A stretch of DNA of 64,000 nt. It comes from Streptomyces sp. LBL (GTDB lineage: Bacteria; Actinomycetota; Actinomycetes; Streptomycetales; Streptomycetaceae). Positions within the stretch are counted from its first letter, which is position 1; each line of letters opens with the position of its first letter. The position numbers were made by a program, and so were the translations under genes. Shown one piece after another: positions 8,724 to 16,766 of the stretch. The stretch spans positions 62,001 through 126,000 of the forward strand of contig NZ_JARXYX010000003.1 in the NCBI RefSeq assembly GCF_029893585.1. Direction: 5' to 3'. The notes beneath the pieces were generated by a model. That model worked only from the letters and a program-made list of their open reading frames with translations, was not told where the DNA came from and made no database searches.

Positions 8724-9632
8724 GTGTCTCGCAGGATTCTTGTCACCGGAGCCGGCGGAATGCTGGGCACGGAAGTGTTGTCCGTACTGGGCACCGGCCC
8801 CGGGAAGGAAGTGACCGGCTGGTCGCGTATGGGCGCGGACTACGGGCACCGGCCTGTCGACGCCACCTCCGCACAGCAGGTCGTCTCTGCCTTCGCGGAC
8901 CAGGACTTCGACGTATGCGTGCACTGTGTCGCGAACGCCGATGTGCAGCAGTGTCAGGACGACCCGCAAGCCGCACGTCAGGTGAACGCCGAGACCACCA
9001 GAATCGTCGCGGAGTCCTGCGCACGCCACGGGGTGAAGCTGGTCTATATCTCAACGGAGTACGTGTTCGACGGCACCGCCGAGAACGGGTACGCGGAAAG
9101 CGACACCCCGGCGCCCCTGCAAATCTACGGGCGGACCAAGAGAGAGGGCGAGTTGCACGCTTCCCGGGTCCCCGGTCACCTCATCGTCCGCCTCCCCGTC
9201 CTCTACGGCGCACGCGTGGCCGGCCGCGGTCCGACCTGGACCGAGAAGCTGCTGCACGCGCTGGAACGGCACGAACCGGTGGAACTGGACGACCGCTTCG
9301 AGCGCCAGCCGACATGGACGCACGATGTGGCCGTCACCCTGAAACGTGCCGTCGAGGCCGATCTGGACGGCGTCCTCCACGTGGCCGCGCAGGAGGGACT
9401 CACCAAATACGCCTGGGGCCGGAAGATCGCGGAGGCAACGGGAATGCCGGTGTCCCTGGTGCGCCCCGCGAACACGTCCTCGGAGGCACCCGTGATACCG
9501 AAACCGGCCCGACCGTGGCTGAGGACGGAGCGGCTGGAGGGCCTGGGCGTGCGGCCGCCGGGCGGGGTCTCCCATCGGCTCTCACCGTTCCTCCGGTCGA
9601 TCGGCGTCCTCAGCCCGGCCGGCGCCGACTGA
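8724..9632 (+). CDS. RmlD-like NAD(P)-dependent sugar reductase (SDR)
   Basis: 302-residue extended SDR of the dTDP-4-dehydrorhamnose reductase (RmlD) type. The start is GTG 8724, with AGAGGA 6 nt upstream. Residues 4-15 hold the Rossmann motif ILVTGAGGMLGT. The catalytic triad is visible as Ser/Thr in VYISTEYVFDG with Tyr-x3-Lys in IYGRTKREGE. YVFDG and the later RQPTWTHDVA are typical of RmlD-like enzymes that reduce a nucleotide-activated 4-keto sugar. It is not part of an rmlABC operon. Instead it is followed 145 bp later by the phosphotransferase protein and then a cupin, suggesting a specialised sugar or polyol modification. Substrate unknown. Confidence 0.88.
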   Translation: MSRRILVTGAGGMLGTEVLSVLGTGPGKEVTGWSRMGADYGHRPVDATSAQQVVSAFADQDFDVCVHCVANADVQQCQDDPQAARQVNAETTRIVAESCARHGVKLVYISTEYVFDGTAENGYAESDTPAPLQIYGRTKREGELHASRVPGHLIVRLPVLYGARVAGRGPTWTEKLLHALERHEPVELDDRFERQPTWTHDVAVTLKRAVEADLDGVLHVAAQEGLTKYAWGRKIAEATGMPVSLVRPANTSSEAPVIPKPARPWLRTERLEGLGVRPPGGVSHRLSPFLRSIGVLSPAGAD

Positions 9633-9777
9633 CACGTCCGGCGCGAAGTCACCTGCCCGTCGACACCACATCACACTCCCGTTCGCACAGAGCCACCCGT
9701 CCGTTCGGTCCAACACCTCGGAACCGTCCCGCAGCGAATAGACGCAAGAAGCGAATTGACGCACAAGGAGCCATCCG

Positions 9778-11517
9778 GTGGACATCGTCCTGCGTGACAC
9801 CATCTGTGCCCATCATCCGGAGAATCCGCACAGTTCCGACGAATCCCTCTCCCAGCTGCACAACGCGCTGCTGGACGGAACGCTCGGCCGTATCACCGTG
9901 ATCACGGACGACAGCCGCCCGCCGCACGAACCATTCGCCCCCTGGTCCGCCGTCATGGAACGGGCCGTACCGGAAGACGGCGAGAACCACCTCAGCGCCT
10001 TGGCCGCTGTCCTGCGCCGGGGAGGCGGCAGCATCCTCGTCCTCGACTGCGGCTGCGAGATCCGCGCCGCGTTCCTGTCGGCCTTCGCGAACCTGAGCAC
10101 CCCGACGGCGCTGGTGGCCGAACCCGGGCACTTCAGCTGCCCCCTGTACGCGAGGACACACCGGAAGGACCGGCGAACCCTGGCGCTGGACGGTCTGGGA
10201 GGCGAAGGAGACCTCGGATACCTGGGGACCCTGTTCCTGACGGAGCACGCCAGGGCGGTCCTGTGCGCAGTGCTTGACGAAGGCGGCAACGAACTGTCCT
10301 GGCCGGAAACGGTCAGCCGGCTCGCACACCGCTCCCCCGTCCACTGCGCGACCCTGGCCAAAGACGTCCACGGCAACGAGGTCGTCGTCGGCGGAGCCCT
10401 GGCCGGGGGTTCCCATGCCCGGACCTATGTACGGCTGCATCCCGCCTCCGGGCGCCGGACCGTCCGCAAGGAAGCGGTCGGTGCGGGCCGCGACAAACTC
10501 ACCGAGGAGATCGGCTGGTTACGGGGGCTCGAACGGGCCGCAGGCCGGCACTTCCCGAAAGTCGTCGAATCCCGGATCGAACCCGACGGGGTCTCCGTGG
10601 ACCTGGCGTACCACCACCTGCCCACCCTGCGCAGACTCATACTGGGCGGCGAGGTCGACGAGGAGGAGGCCGCCAGATGGGCCCGCCGGGCACTGGCCAC
10701 CATGAGGCGCGATCTCTATCCCGTCGGGCACGCCCCCGTACCGCGCGACTACGTACGCCGCACCCATCTGGACCGCATCGCACGACGGCTCGTGGAAACC
10801 GCTCGGGCCCTGCCCGATCGCCGGCGGTTGTGGGCCGCGGACGAGGTCCGGGTGAACGGCGTCCCGCTGCACGGAGCCCAGCGGCTGGTCCGCGCCCTCA
10901 CCGACGACCCCGCGGCACTGCGGCTGCTGACACCCAGGCGCCTGGCGAGGACCCACGGGGATCCGCATTTCGACAACATTCTGATCGACCGCCGAAACCA
11001 CCGGTTCTTCCTGATCGACCCCCGGGGGAACGCCGGTTACGACGTCTCCTACGACCTCGGCAAGATCTGGCACTCCGTCAACTCGTTCTACGACCTGATC
11101 CATGACGGGCATGTCGGGGTCGAAGCCGGGGAGGACGAGATCAACTACACCTTCACCTCACCCCACCTGGTCAACTTCTACGGAAGGGTCCGGGAACGGC
11201 TCTGCGCCTGGCTGACCGCGACCGGCTGGGACGAGGGCGATGACCACTGGCTGCTCAAGGTGAGGATGGCCGAAGCGGCCCACATGTGCAGTGTGATGCC
11301 CTTCCACATAGCCAGGGACCAGCACGAGACCGTGGCTCTGGCCTGCTATGCCCGAGGTCTTGAACTGATCAACAGCCTCTACGAGGACCTGACGACTGCC
11401 ACCGCCACGGCAGCCGCCGTCACTCCCACCACCACGGTGACTCCCACTGCCACCGCCACTGCTGCCACTGCCGTGGCACCCGTCTCCGCCTCGCCGCGGT
11501 TGACGGCCCATGGATGA
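9778..11517 (+). CDS. two-domain protein: nucleotidyltransferase-like N-terminus + APH/choline-kinase-like phosphotransferase
   Basis: 579 residues from GTG 9778, behind AAGGAG at 7 nt. Residues about 1-200 look like a degenerate nucleotide-sugar transferase fold: SILVLDCGC sits where the metal-binding 'NGD' strand would be, and YLGTLFLTEHARAVL where such enzymes read 'yaGiyvf'. The N-terminal GxGTR loop is not seen. Residues about 210-530 form a kinase of the aminoglycoside-phosphotransferase/choline-kinase fold, with RKEAVG (ATP lysine), THGDPHFDNILID (catalytic loop) and FLIDPRGN (metal-binding Asp). The last 35 residues are a Thr/Ala-rich tail. It contains a TTA leucine codon at 10519-10521, so translation may depend on the bldA tRNA. 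Activating (phosphorylating and perhaps nucleotidylating) a small sugar or polyol is the likely role; the substrate is unknown. Confidence 0.75.
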   Translation: MDIVLRDTICAHHPENPHSSDESLSQLHNALLDGTLGRITVITDDSRPPHEPFAPWSAVMERAVPEDGENHLSALAAVLRRGGGSILVLDCGCEIRAAFLSAFANLSTPTALVAEPGHFSCPLYARTHRKDRRTLALDGLGGEGDLGYLGTLFLTEHARAVLCAVLDEGGNELSWPETVSRLAHRSPVHCATLAKDVHGNEVVVGGALAGGSHARTYVRLHPASGRRTVRKEAVGAGRDKLTEEIGWLRGLERAAGRHFPKVVESRIEPDGVSVDLAYHHLPTLRRLILGGEVDEEEAARWARRALATMRRDLYPVGHAPVPRDYVRRTHLDRIARRLVETARALPDRRRLWAADEVRVNGVPLHGAQRLVRALTDDPAALRLLTPRRLARTHGDPHFDNILIDRRNHRFFLIDPRGNAGYDVSYDLGKIWHSVNSFYDLIHDGHVGVEAGEDEINYTFTSPHLVNFYGRVRERLCAWLTATGWDEGDDHWLLKVRMAEAAHMCSVMPFHIARDQHETVALACYARGLELINSLYEDLTTATATAAAVTPTTTVTPTATATAATAVAPVSASPRLTAHG

Positions 11518-11539
11518 CTGAGAGACAAGGATCCGCCGG

Positions 11540-11905
11540 ATGCGCGTCGTACACGCGGCGAAGGTGCCCTCGGACCGACGACCGGACGGGCGGGAGGTCA
11601 CGTCCCTTCTCGATCTGCCGGTGAACCTACCGGTGGACAGGACAGCGGTCCTCCTGGTCGAGCACCCCGCGGACTTCGTCGAGGACAGACACTGCCATCA
11701 GTACCTGTACGAGATCTTCTACTTCCTGGACAACGCCGACTACGAGGTCAACGGGGAACGGGTCCGGCTCCGGGCGGGTGATCTGCTCCTTCTTGAACCG
11801 AACGACATGCACGGCGCCCTCTCCGTGCCCCATCCGGTCAGGCTGATCGTGTTCCACGTGCCCAAAGTGCCGGGCGACAAGCTTCTGGCGCCGCCCGGCA
11901 CCTGA
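11540..11905 (+). CDS. cupin-domain protein
   Basis: 121-residue single cupin. Motif 1 reads RHCHQYLYEIFYFLDN, with the two metal-binding His and the Glu. Motif 2 is GDLLLLEPNDMHGA, with the last His. The start is ATG 11540, 22 bp after the phosphotransferase stop, so it is probably in the same transcript. Small cupins next to sugar-nucleotide genes may be sugar epimerases/isomerases or regulatory binding proteins; which applies is not visible. It is followed immediately by the transposase remnant. Confidence 0.85.
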   Translation: MRVVHAAKVPSDRRPDGREVTSLLDLPVNLPVDRTAVLLVEHPADFVEDRHCHQYLYEIFYFLDNADYEVNGERVRLRAGDLLLLEPNDMHGALSVPHPVRLIVFHVPKVPGDKLLAPPGT

Positions 11906-11930
11906 CCCAGGACCCAGGGGCCTGCCGATC

Positions 11931-12170
11931 AATAACTCTTCGGTTTTCGCCTGGAAGAAGGAACTCGCGGACTTCGCCTACGAGACGGGCCTTGAAGTGA
12001 CTGTCTGTCACTTTCCACCGGGAACATCGAAATGGAACAAAATAGAGCACCGGCTGTTCTCACAGATCAGCATCAACTGGCGTGGCAGGCCCCTGACCAG
12101 CCACGAAGTCGTCGTCAGCACCATCGGAGCGACCACGACACGCAGCGGACTGTCCGTCCACGCCGAGTAG
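11931..12170 (+). pseudogene. ISAzo13-type transposase C-terminal remnant
   Basis: An 80-codon window, too short to be a gene, ends at the TAG 12168-12170. It reads FAWKKELADFAYETGLEV, VCHFPPGTSKWNKIEHRLFS and NWRGRPLTSHEVVV, ending GLSVHAE. CHFPPGTSKWNKIEHRLFS is the hallmark C-terminal segment of ISAzo13-family DDE transposases. The N-terminal roughly 80 percent, including the first catalytic aspartates, is absent, and no terminal inverted repeats were recognised. It marks past IS activity next to the sugar-modification trio. Confidence 0.85.
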
Positions 12171-12225
12171 GCGAATGCCGGGCCCGTCCGCTCCTGACAG
12201 ATGACAGGGGTCGGGAGTGGCCGCC

Positions 12226-13086
12226 TCAGGCCCGTCGTGGAACCACCGCCACCGGGCACGCGGAGTGGTGCAGCAGGACGTGAGTGACTCTGCCCAGGTG
12301 CAGACCGGAGTGTCCGTGCCGCCGCCTTTCGGCACCTACGACGATCAGATCGGCGTCCGCTGACGCGTCCAGGAGGACCCGGTGGGCGGGGCCTTCGACC
12401 GTCCGAGGCTGCAGATCGACCTCGGGATGCTCTCGGACAGCGTCGCGCAGCGCGTCGGCGAGGAAGGCGGAGACCCGTTCCTCGTGAGTGCGGGCGGCGG
12501 TGTCGGTGTGCTCGTGCGCGGGGCGGCGCCAGGCCTGAACGGCGTGCAGTGCGCAGCCTCGCGCCCGCGCTTCCCGGAAGGCGAACCGGACGGCTGCCCG
12601 ACTCTCGGGCGAGTCGTCGACGCCCACCACGACGCGGCCGAAGGCGCCCTGCCGATTCCGCTCCCCGCCACGGACGACGACGACCGGGCAGAGGGCGCGG
12701 GCCGCCACCGTGAGACTGACCGACCCCAGCAGCGACCCGGCAATCTCGCCACGCCCGCGGGAACCGGTGACCAGGGCGAAAGACTCAAGACCTGCGTTCA
12801 GCAGCACGGACACGGCGTCGTCGGGCAGCACCTCGCCCGACACCTTCAGCTCCGGGTTACGCAGCCGGGCGCGTTCCACGCCGGCCGCGGCGATGTTCTC
12901 CGCCATGACTTGCTCGGACGGACGGTCGGAGGCGGAGGGGGGACGAACGCCCTCGTAGTGCTCCCAGAGAGAGGCGTAGACCAGCCGAACCGGCAGTCCG
13001 TGGCACGCCGCCTCGTCCACCGCCCAGTCCACCGCGTCACAGCTGGAAGCAGATCCGTCGACGCCCACGACCAGGGGGAGGTCCAC
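12226..13086 (-). CDS. universal stress protein, tandem UspA domains
   Basis: 286 residues from GTG 13086; a frame extension to 13146 lacks a ribosome site. Two UspA domains are present. The first runs from LVVGVDGSASSCDAVDWAV to VTGSRGRGEIAGSLLGSVS, and the second from VVVGVDDSPESRAAV to VVGAERRRHGHSGLHLGR. The ATP-binding G-x2-G-x9-G-S pattern is clear in domain one and altered in domain two (no second GS). Such proteins are induced by oxygen limitation and stationary phase in actinomycetes. It is divergent from a CBS-BON gene, with 373 bp between them. The neighbours match the DevR/OsdR-type dormancy set. Confidence 0.9.
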   Translation of the reverse strand: MDLPLVVGVDGSASSCDAVDWAVDEAACHGLPVRLVYASLWEHYEGVRPPSASDRPSEQVMAENIAAAGVERARLRNPELKVSGEVLPDDAVSVLLNAGLESFALVTGSRGRGEIAGSLLGSVSLTVAARALCPVVVVRGGERNRQGAFGRVVVGVDDSPESRAAVRFAFREARARGCALHAVQAWRRPAHEHTDTAARTHEERVSAFLADALRDAVREHPEVDLQPRTVEGPAHRVLLDASADADLIVVGAERRRHGHSGLHLGRVTHVLLHHSACPVAVVPRRA

Positions 13087-13459
13087 TGTCCCCACCGCCT
13101 TCCTGCCCCGACTTCTCGCCCGCACCGGCGAGAACCCTCCTGCCATACCGTCGCACCGTCCCGGGTCCCTCGCGACCCGTGCGCCGGATCCGGATCCCGG
13201 GAGAGGGAGTGGCTGCCGGTGGCTGCCGGAGTTGCACCAGGCCGGTCAACGACGATCGTGGAGATGTAAGGCAGTGGCGCAACAGCGAAGGGCTGGACAG
13301 CGCAGTGGGGAACAGCCTCGGCGCGTGGACGAGTGTCAGTGGTGGGCCGGCGCGGGCAGGAGCGACGCAGCAGGCCCTCCGGGTACGGGCTGCTCGTTGT
13401 GAGCGCACCTCACTGCGACCGGGACATGTCCTGACGAACCCGAGGCGAGGTGGTCGGAA
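13087..13459. promoter_or_regulatory. divergent control region, Usp / CBS-BON
   Basis: 373 bp between two divergent stress genes with no ORF of its own. The most notable element is the palindrome at 13422-13431, annotated separately. GTCCCGGGTCCC-like words lie near the Usp start. No -10/-35 pair can be assigned with confidence. Confidence 0.4.
13422..13431 (+). promoter_or_regulatory. DosR/OsdR-box-like palindrome GGACATGTCC
   Basis: A perfect 10-bp palindrome inside GACCGGGACATGTCCTGAC, 28 bp before the CBS-BON start codon. It resembles the mycobacterial DosR half-site arrangement (GGGAC...GTCCC). The match is to general shape only; binding is not shown. Confidence 0.35.
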
Positions 13460-14140
13460 GTGACCGGGACTCCGCACGTCGTGAGCGATGTGATGACCCA
13501 GGCGGTGGTGGCGGTCGGACGCGACGCGCTCTTCAAGGAGATCGTGCGGACCATGGAGCAGTGGAAGGTCAGCGCCATGCCGGTGTTGGAGGGGGAGGGA
13601 CGTGTCATAGGTGTCGTCTCCGAGGCCGATCTGCTGCCCAAGGAGGAGTTCCGCGACGACGACCAGAGCCTCTACCAGCAGCGACTGCGCCTGACCGACG
13701 TCGCCAAGGCCGGCGCGACGAGGGCGGAGGAACTCATGAGCACGCCCGCCGTCACCGTTCACCCGGACGCCACTCTCGCGCAGGCTGCCAGGATCATGGC
13801 CGTGCGGCATGTCAAGCGCCTGCCCGTGGTCGACGGCGTCGGCATGCTGCAGGGCATCGTCAGCCGCGCCGATCTGCTGAAGGTCTTCCTGCGGTCGGAC
13901 GACGACATCGTGGAAGAGGTCCGCCGCACGGTGGTGTCCTGTCTCTTCCCCACCTCCAACCACGCCATCAGCGTGAACGTGCACGAGGGAGTCGTCACCC
14001 TGCACGGACACCTCCACGACACCTCGCTCATCCCGGTCGCCGTGCGCCTCGTGCGCGCCGTCGAGGGTGTGGTGGACGTCGAGCCGCACCTCACCGGCGA
14101 ATCGGCCGATCCCGGCGGACCGCAGGCGCACAGCTCCTGA
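13460..14140 (+). CDS. CBS-pair protein with C-terminal BON domain
   Basis: 226 residues from GTG 13460. Two CBS motifs lie at about residues 8-70 (VVSDVMTQAVVAV ... MPVLEGEGRVIGVVSEADLL) and 90-150 (AEELMSTPAVTVHPDATL ... VKRLPVVDGVGMLQGIVSRAD). A BON domain follows at about 155-215 (ISVNVHEGVVTLHGHLHD ... VRAVEGVVDVEPHLTG). CBS pairs sense adenosyl ligands and BON domains bind membranes or partner proteins. CBS-BON proteins are common in actinomycete hypoxia regulons. It is followed by the Acg-type nitroreductase 104 bp later on the same strand, with which it may be co-transcribed. Confidence 0.92.
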   Translation: MTGTPHVVSDVMTQAVVAVGRDALFKEIVRTMEQWKVSAMPVLEGEGRVIGVVSEADLLPKEEFRDDDQSLYQQRLRLTDVAKAGATRAEELMSTPAVTVHPDATLAQAARIMAVRHVKRLPVVDGVGMLQGIVSRADLLKVFLRSDDDIVEEVRRTVVSCLFPTSNHAISVNVHEGVVTLHGHLHDTSLIPVAVRLVRAVEGVVDVEPHLTGESADPGGPQAHSS

Positions 14141-14244
14141 GTTCTTTGATGACAGCGCCTGCCCGGGACCGCCGTGGAATAGTGGAGGAGACGGGAATCG
14201 CCCTTCCGTGATTGGCCGGTCGGCCCTGGAGGGAGGCAGGTCCG

Positions 14245-15246
14245 GTGTCCGTACGTGAACTCGACACGACGACCGTGACAGCGCTGGTCGAAGACGCCGT
14301 GGCGGCTCCGTCCATGCACAACGCGCAGCCGTGGAGATTCCGGTTCCTGCGCGGCGACAGCACCTTCCAGGTGTACTCGGATCTCGAGCGCGCCATGCCG
14401 CGGGCCGACCCCACCACCCGCGGTCTTCACCTCGGTTGCGCCGCTGCCCTGTTCAACCTGCGCGTCGCCGCCGCCCACGCCGGCTGGGCACCGGACACCG
14501 AACTGCTGCCCGACCCCGCGGACCCGCGGCTGCTCGCGGTGGTACGGCTGAGCAGCCCAGCACTTCCCGGGAACGGTCTCGCGGAAGACCTCGCCCCGCT
14601 GTATCCGGCGATCCGTCGCCGTCGAACCAGCCGCCACCCGTTCAGCGACGAGGCGATACCCCCGGCCATCAAGGATGCCCTGAGCGCCGCCGCTCTCCTG
14701 GAGGGGGCGCGACTGGCCTTTCCCGACATATGGCATGTACACACACTGCTGGACCTGGTGCACGACGCCGAGGGACGCGACGCCATGGACGCCGCCGCGT
14801 CCGAGGAGCTGAGGCATTGGACCCGTGTGGACACCGGAGCAGCGGAAACGGCCGGCGACGGGGTACCGGCGTACGCCTTCGGCCCTCGCAAGCGCCACGG
14901 CAGGGCGCCCGTGCGTGACTTCGCCGGGAGGCGCCCCGTTCCCGGCCGCGAGACCGCCGCGTTCGAGAACGCGCCCCAGCTCGCGATCCTGGGCACCGTG
15001 GACGACCGGCCGAGGGACTGGCTGCTGGCGGGCCAGGCCATGGAACGCGTTCTGCTCGAGGCCACCCTCGACGGGCTGGCCACCTCACTCACGTCCCAGG
15101 CTCTCGAATGGCCCGAACTCCGCTGGACCGTGCGCGACCCGCGGTCGGCTATGGGATTCATCCAGATGGTGCTCCGGCTCGGATACGGCCCGGCAGGCCC
15201 CGGCACACCGCGCCGCCCCGTGCACGAGGTACTCGACATCGAGTGA
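14245..15246 (+). CDS. Acg-type nitroreductase-fold FMN protein
   Basis: 333 residues from GTG 14245, behind GGAGG at about 8 nt. The N-terminal VEDAVAAPSMHNAQPWRFRF is the typical flavin-binding start of Acg-family nitroreductase-like proteins. Later SRHPFSDEAIPPA, AFENAPQLAILGT and LLEATLDGLATSLTSQALEW match the double-domain family found as Rv2032 (Acg) in the mycobacterial dormancy regulon. Acg itself is thought to bind FMN rather than reduce it, so an enzymatic role is uncertain. It lies in the stress cluster downstream of the CBS-BON gene and ends at a strong hairpin. Confidence 0.88.
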   Translation: MSVRELDTTTVTALVEDAVAAPSMHNAQPWRFRFLRGDSTFQVYSDLERAMPRADPTTRGLHLGCAAALFNLRVAAAHAGWAPDTELLPDPADPRLLAVVRLSSPALPGNGLAEDLAPLYPAIRRRRTSRHPFSDEAIPPAIKDALSAAALLEGARLAFPDIWHVHTLLDLVHDAEGRDAMDAAASEELRHWTRVDTGAAETAGDGVPAYAFGPRKRHGRAPVRDFAGRRPVPGRETAAFENAPQLAILGTVDDRPRDWLLAGQAMERVLLEATLDGLATSLTSQALEWPELRWTVRDPRSAMGFIQMVLRLGYGPAGPGTPRRPVHEVLDIE

Positions 15247-15252
15247 GCCCTC

Positions 15253-15287
15253 TCTTCTCCCCGGACGGCCCGCGTCAGGGGAGAAGA
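15253..15287 (+). terminator. 10-bp hairpin between convergent genes
   Basis: Arms 15253-15262 (TCTTCTCCCC) and 15278-15287 (GGGGAGAAGA) are perfectly complementary, with a 15-nt loop, 7 bp after the nitroreductase stop. The next gene is convergent, so it may terminate both ways. Confidence 0.65.
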
Positions 15288-15318
15288 CCCTGGGGAGAAG
15301 AACCTGGGGAGAAGGCCC
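15276..15318 (+). repeat. GGGGAGAAG repeated three times
   Basis: GGGGAGAAG recurs at about 15278, 15292 and 15307 in the spacer after the nitroreductase gene, the first copy being one arm of the hairpin. It is probably a slippage-type expansion of the hairpin arm. Confidence 0.5.
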
Positions 15319-15426
15319 CGGCCAGGAGACGGCCAGGAGGGGGCACGCCGCGGCCCGTGCGGGGGCGGAGGCTGCCCGGTCCCTTCCGGGGGCTCAGTAA
15401 GGGACTCGGTCAGCACGGGCCGCCTG

Positions 15427-16029
15427 TCATCCTTTGCCTCCGCTGAGGTTCCGCCACTGCGGGCCGACGCGCTTCCACTCCGCGTCCCACTCCGCCAGCC
15501 GCCGACGCAGCAGCCGCCTGCGGACCAGCCAGCCACCAGCGAGTGCCGTGGAGCCGGCGCCCGACACGACGAGCAGCCCGGTGCCGACCGCTTCCAGTTT
15601 CGCCTGCGCCACCGTGGGCGGCTTGGAGACCAGATTGCCGGTGCTGTCGGCCCACGCCGTCACGCGAGTGCCCGCCGCGGCGCCGGGCTCGGCCTTCGTC
15701 TTGGCCGTGTGCGTGACGCCGTCGGCAGTGGTCCAGCGGACCTTGGCCCACACCTTGCCGTCGTCGACTCCGGTCGTGGACGGCGGAATCTTCGAAGCGT
15801 CCTCGGCCAGCGCGGCGGCGACGGTGTGTACGGCCGCTCTCCGCGCGGCCAGGGCCTGGTCGACTCCCGTTGCGGCCGCCTGGCCCGCGAAGGTCCCGCC
15901 CAGGAGGGCCAGAGTCCAGGTGACAAGCACGATCCTGGCTTCGACGACGTCGCTGTGGCGTCGCAGAGGATTGCGCCGCCATCGCCAGAACCGCACTCTG
16001 GTCAATTCCGCCGGATCTGTTCTGGCCAT
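15427..16029 (-). CDS. Rv1733c-like two-TM membrane protein
   Basis: 200 residues from ATG 16029, behind GGAGGTG at 8 nt. A basic N-terminus (TRVRFWRWRRNPLRRHSDVV) leads into a transmembrane helix at about 33-53 (RIVLVTWTLALLGGTFAGQAA). An outside domain with VWAKVRWTTADGVTHTAKT and GTRVTAWAD follows. A second helix (TGLLVVSGAGSTALAGGWLV) precedes a basic tail ending near LAEWDAEWKRVGPQW. This architecture and the RRNPLRRxSD motif match the Rv1733c family, a member of the mycobacterial DosR regulon. Function unknown. It follows the broken BON gene on the same strand. Confidence 0.88.
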   Translation of the reverse strand: MARTDPAELTRVRFWRWRRNPLRRHSDVVEARIVLVTWTLALLGGTFAGQAAATGVDQALAARRAAVHTVAAALAEDASKIPPSTTGVDDGKVWAKVRWTTADGVTHTAKTKAEPGAAAGTRVTAWADSTGNLVSKPPTVAQAKLEAVGTGLLVVSGAGSTALAGGWLVRRRLLRRRLAEWDAEWKRVGPQWRNLSGGKG

Positions 16030-16054
16030 GGACTCGACACCTCCTTCAGTGCCG

Positions 16055-16334
16055 TCACGGTCGCACCACATTTCCGGCACCGCCGGTCCATTCGGCCCGG
16101 GCGTCGTCGGGGAGAGCCGGGTCGAGGTCCGCGCCGCGGGGTGGCCGGGACAGTGCGCCGTCCACGCCCATCACGCCGTCCACCACCCGCAGCGGCCGTC
16201 TCGACGGGGGCGAGCGACCTGTCCCGCACCCGGCCGGTGAGCGTCACGACGCGGTCACGCGCCTCCACCCGGATCGGCTCGACAGGCGCGGCGTGGAAGC
16301 GCGCGACGACTTCCTCACTCCTCAAGTAGGGCAT
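16055..16334 (-). pseudogene. frameshifted BON-domain remnant
   Basis: A reading frame starts at ATG 16334 behind a good GGAGGACGCC ribosome site and encodes VVARFHAAPVEPIRVEARD ... VVTLTGRVRDRSLAPV, the first half of a BON domain. The second half continues only after a frame change, near position 16200, as PLRVVDGVMGVDGAL. It ends at TGA 16055-16057. The CBS pair that precedes BON in the relative at 13460 is absent. This looks like the broken tail of a second CBS-BON gene. A sequencing indel could explain the shift but not the missing N-terminus. Confidence 0.65.
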
Positions 16335-16766
16335 GGCGTCCTCCAGGTGCTCGGATGCCGTCCCGCGTCACCAGCCTCGGTCGCCACGCCTGTGCGGACA
16401 TGGGCCCAACGGCCCTGTCCCGAGGTTCGACGGCCTCTCCTCACCGGGCAGCGCGGCTCAGGCAGGTCATGAGCGCCTCGCCTCCGGGAAAGCTGGTGAC
16501 CGCTTACGGCAGCGCAAGCCCGTTCCTCCCGACCGCCCACGCGTTCCCCTGGGTTACGACCGTGGCCGCGCTCGTACTCAGGCATTGACGCAACGCCCGG
16601 GAGCAGCGCCCGGGGGCCCTGCTCATCACCAGCACCAGCGTACCCACGGCCGCCGCAGGCTGTCGCGGCGTAGCACCCGCGGACCTCGGACCTCGGGACC
16701 ACACACGCCCGCCGAGCGCGAGTGCCGGGTGCGGGTGCCGGGTGCGGGTGCCGGGTGCCTCAGCCC
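16335..16766. other. 432-bp region with no intact gene; short repeats
   Basis: This would be the place for the lost N-terminal part of the BON gene, but no CBS-like sequence is recognisable in any frame. Near 16719-16757 the word GTGCCGGGTGCGG is repeated in tandem about three times. Otherwise nothing is seen. Confidence 0.4.

Noticed and set aside
11931..12170. Intact insertion sequence
   Set aside because: Only the C-terminal part of an ISAzo13-type transposase is present; no N-terminus and no inverted repeats were seen, so it is annotated as a remnant.
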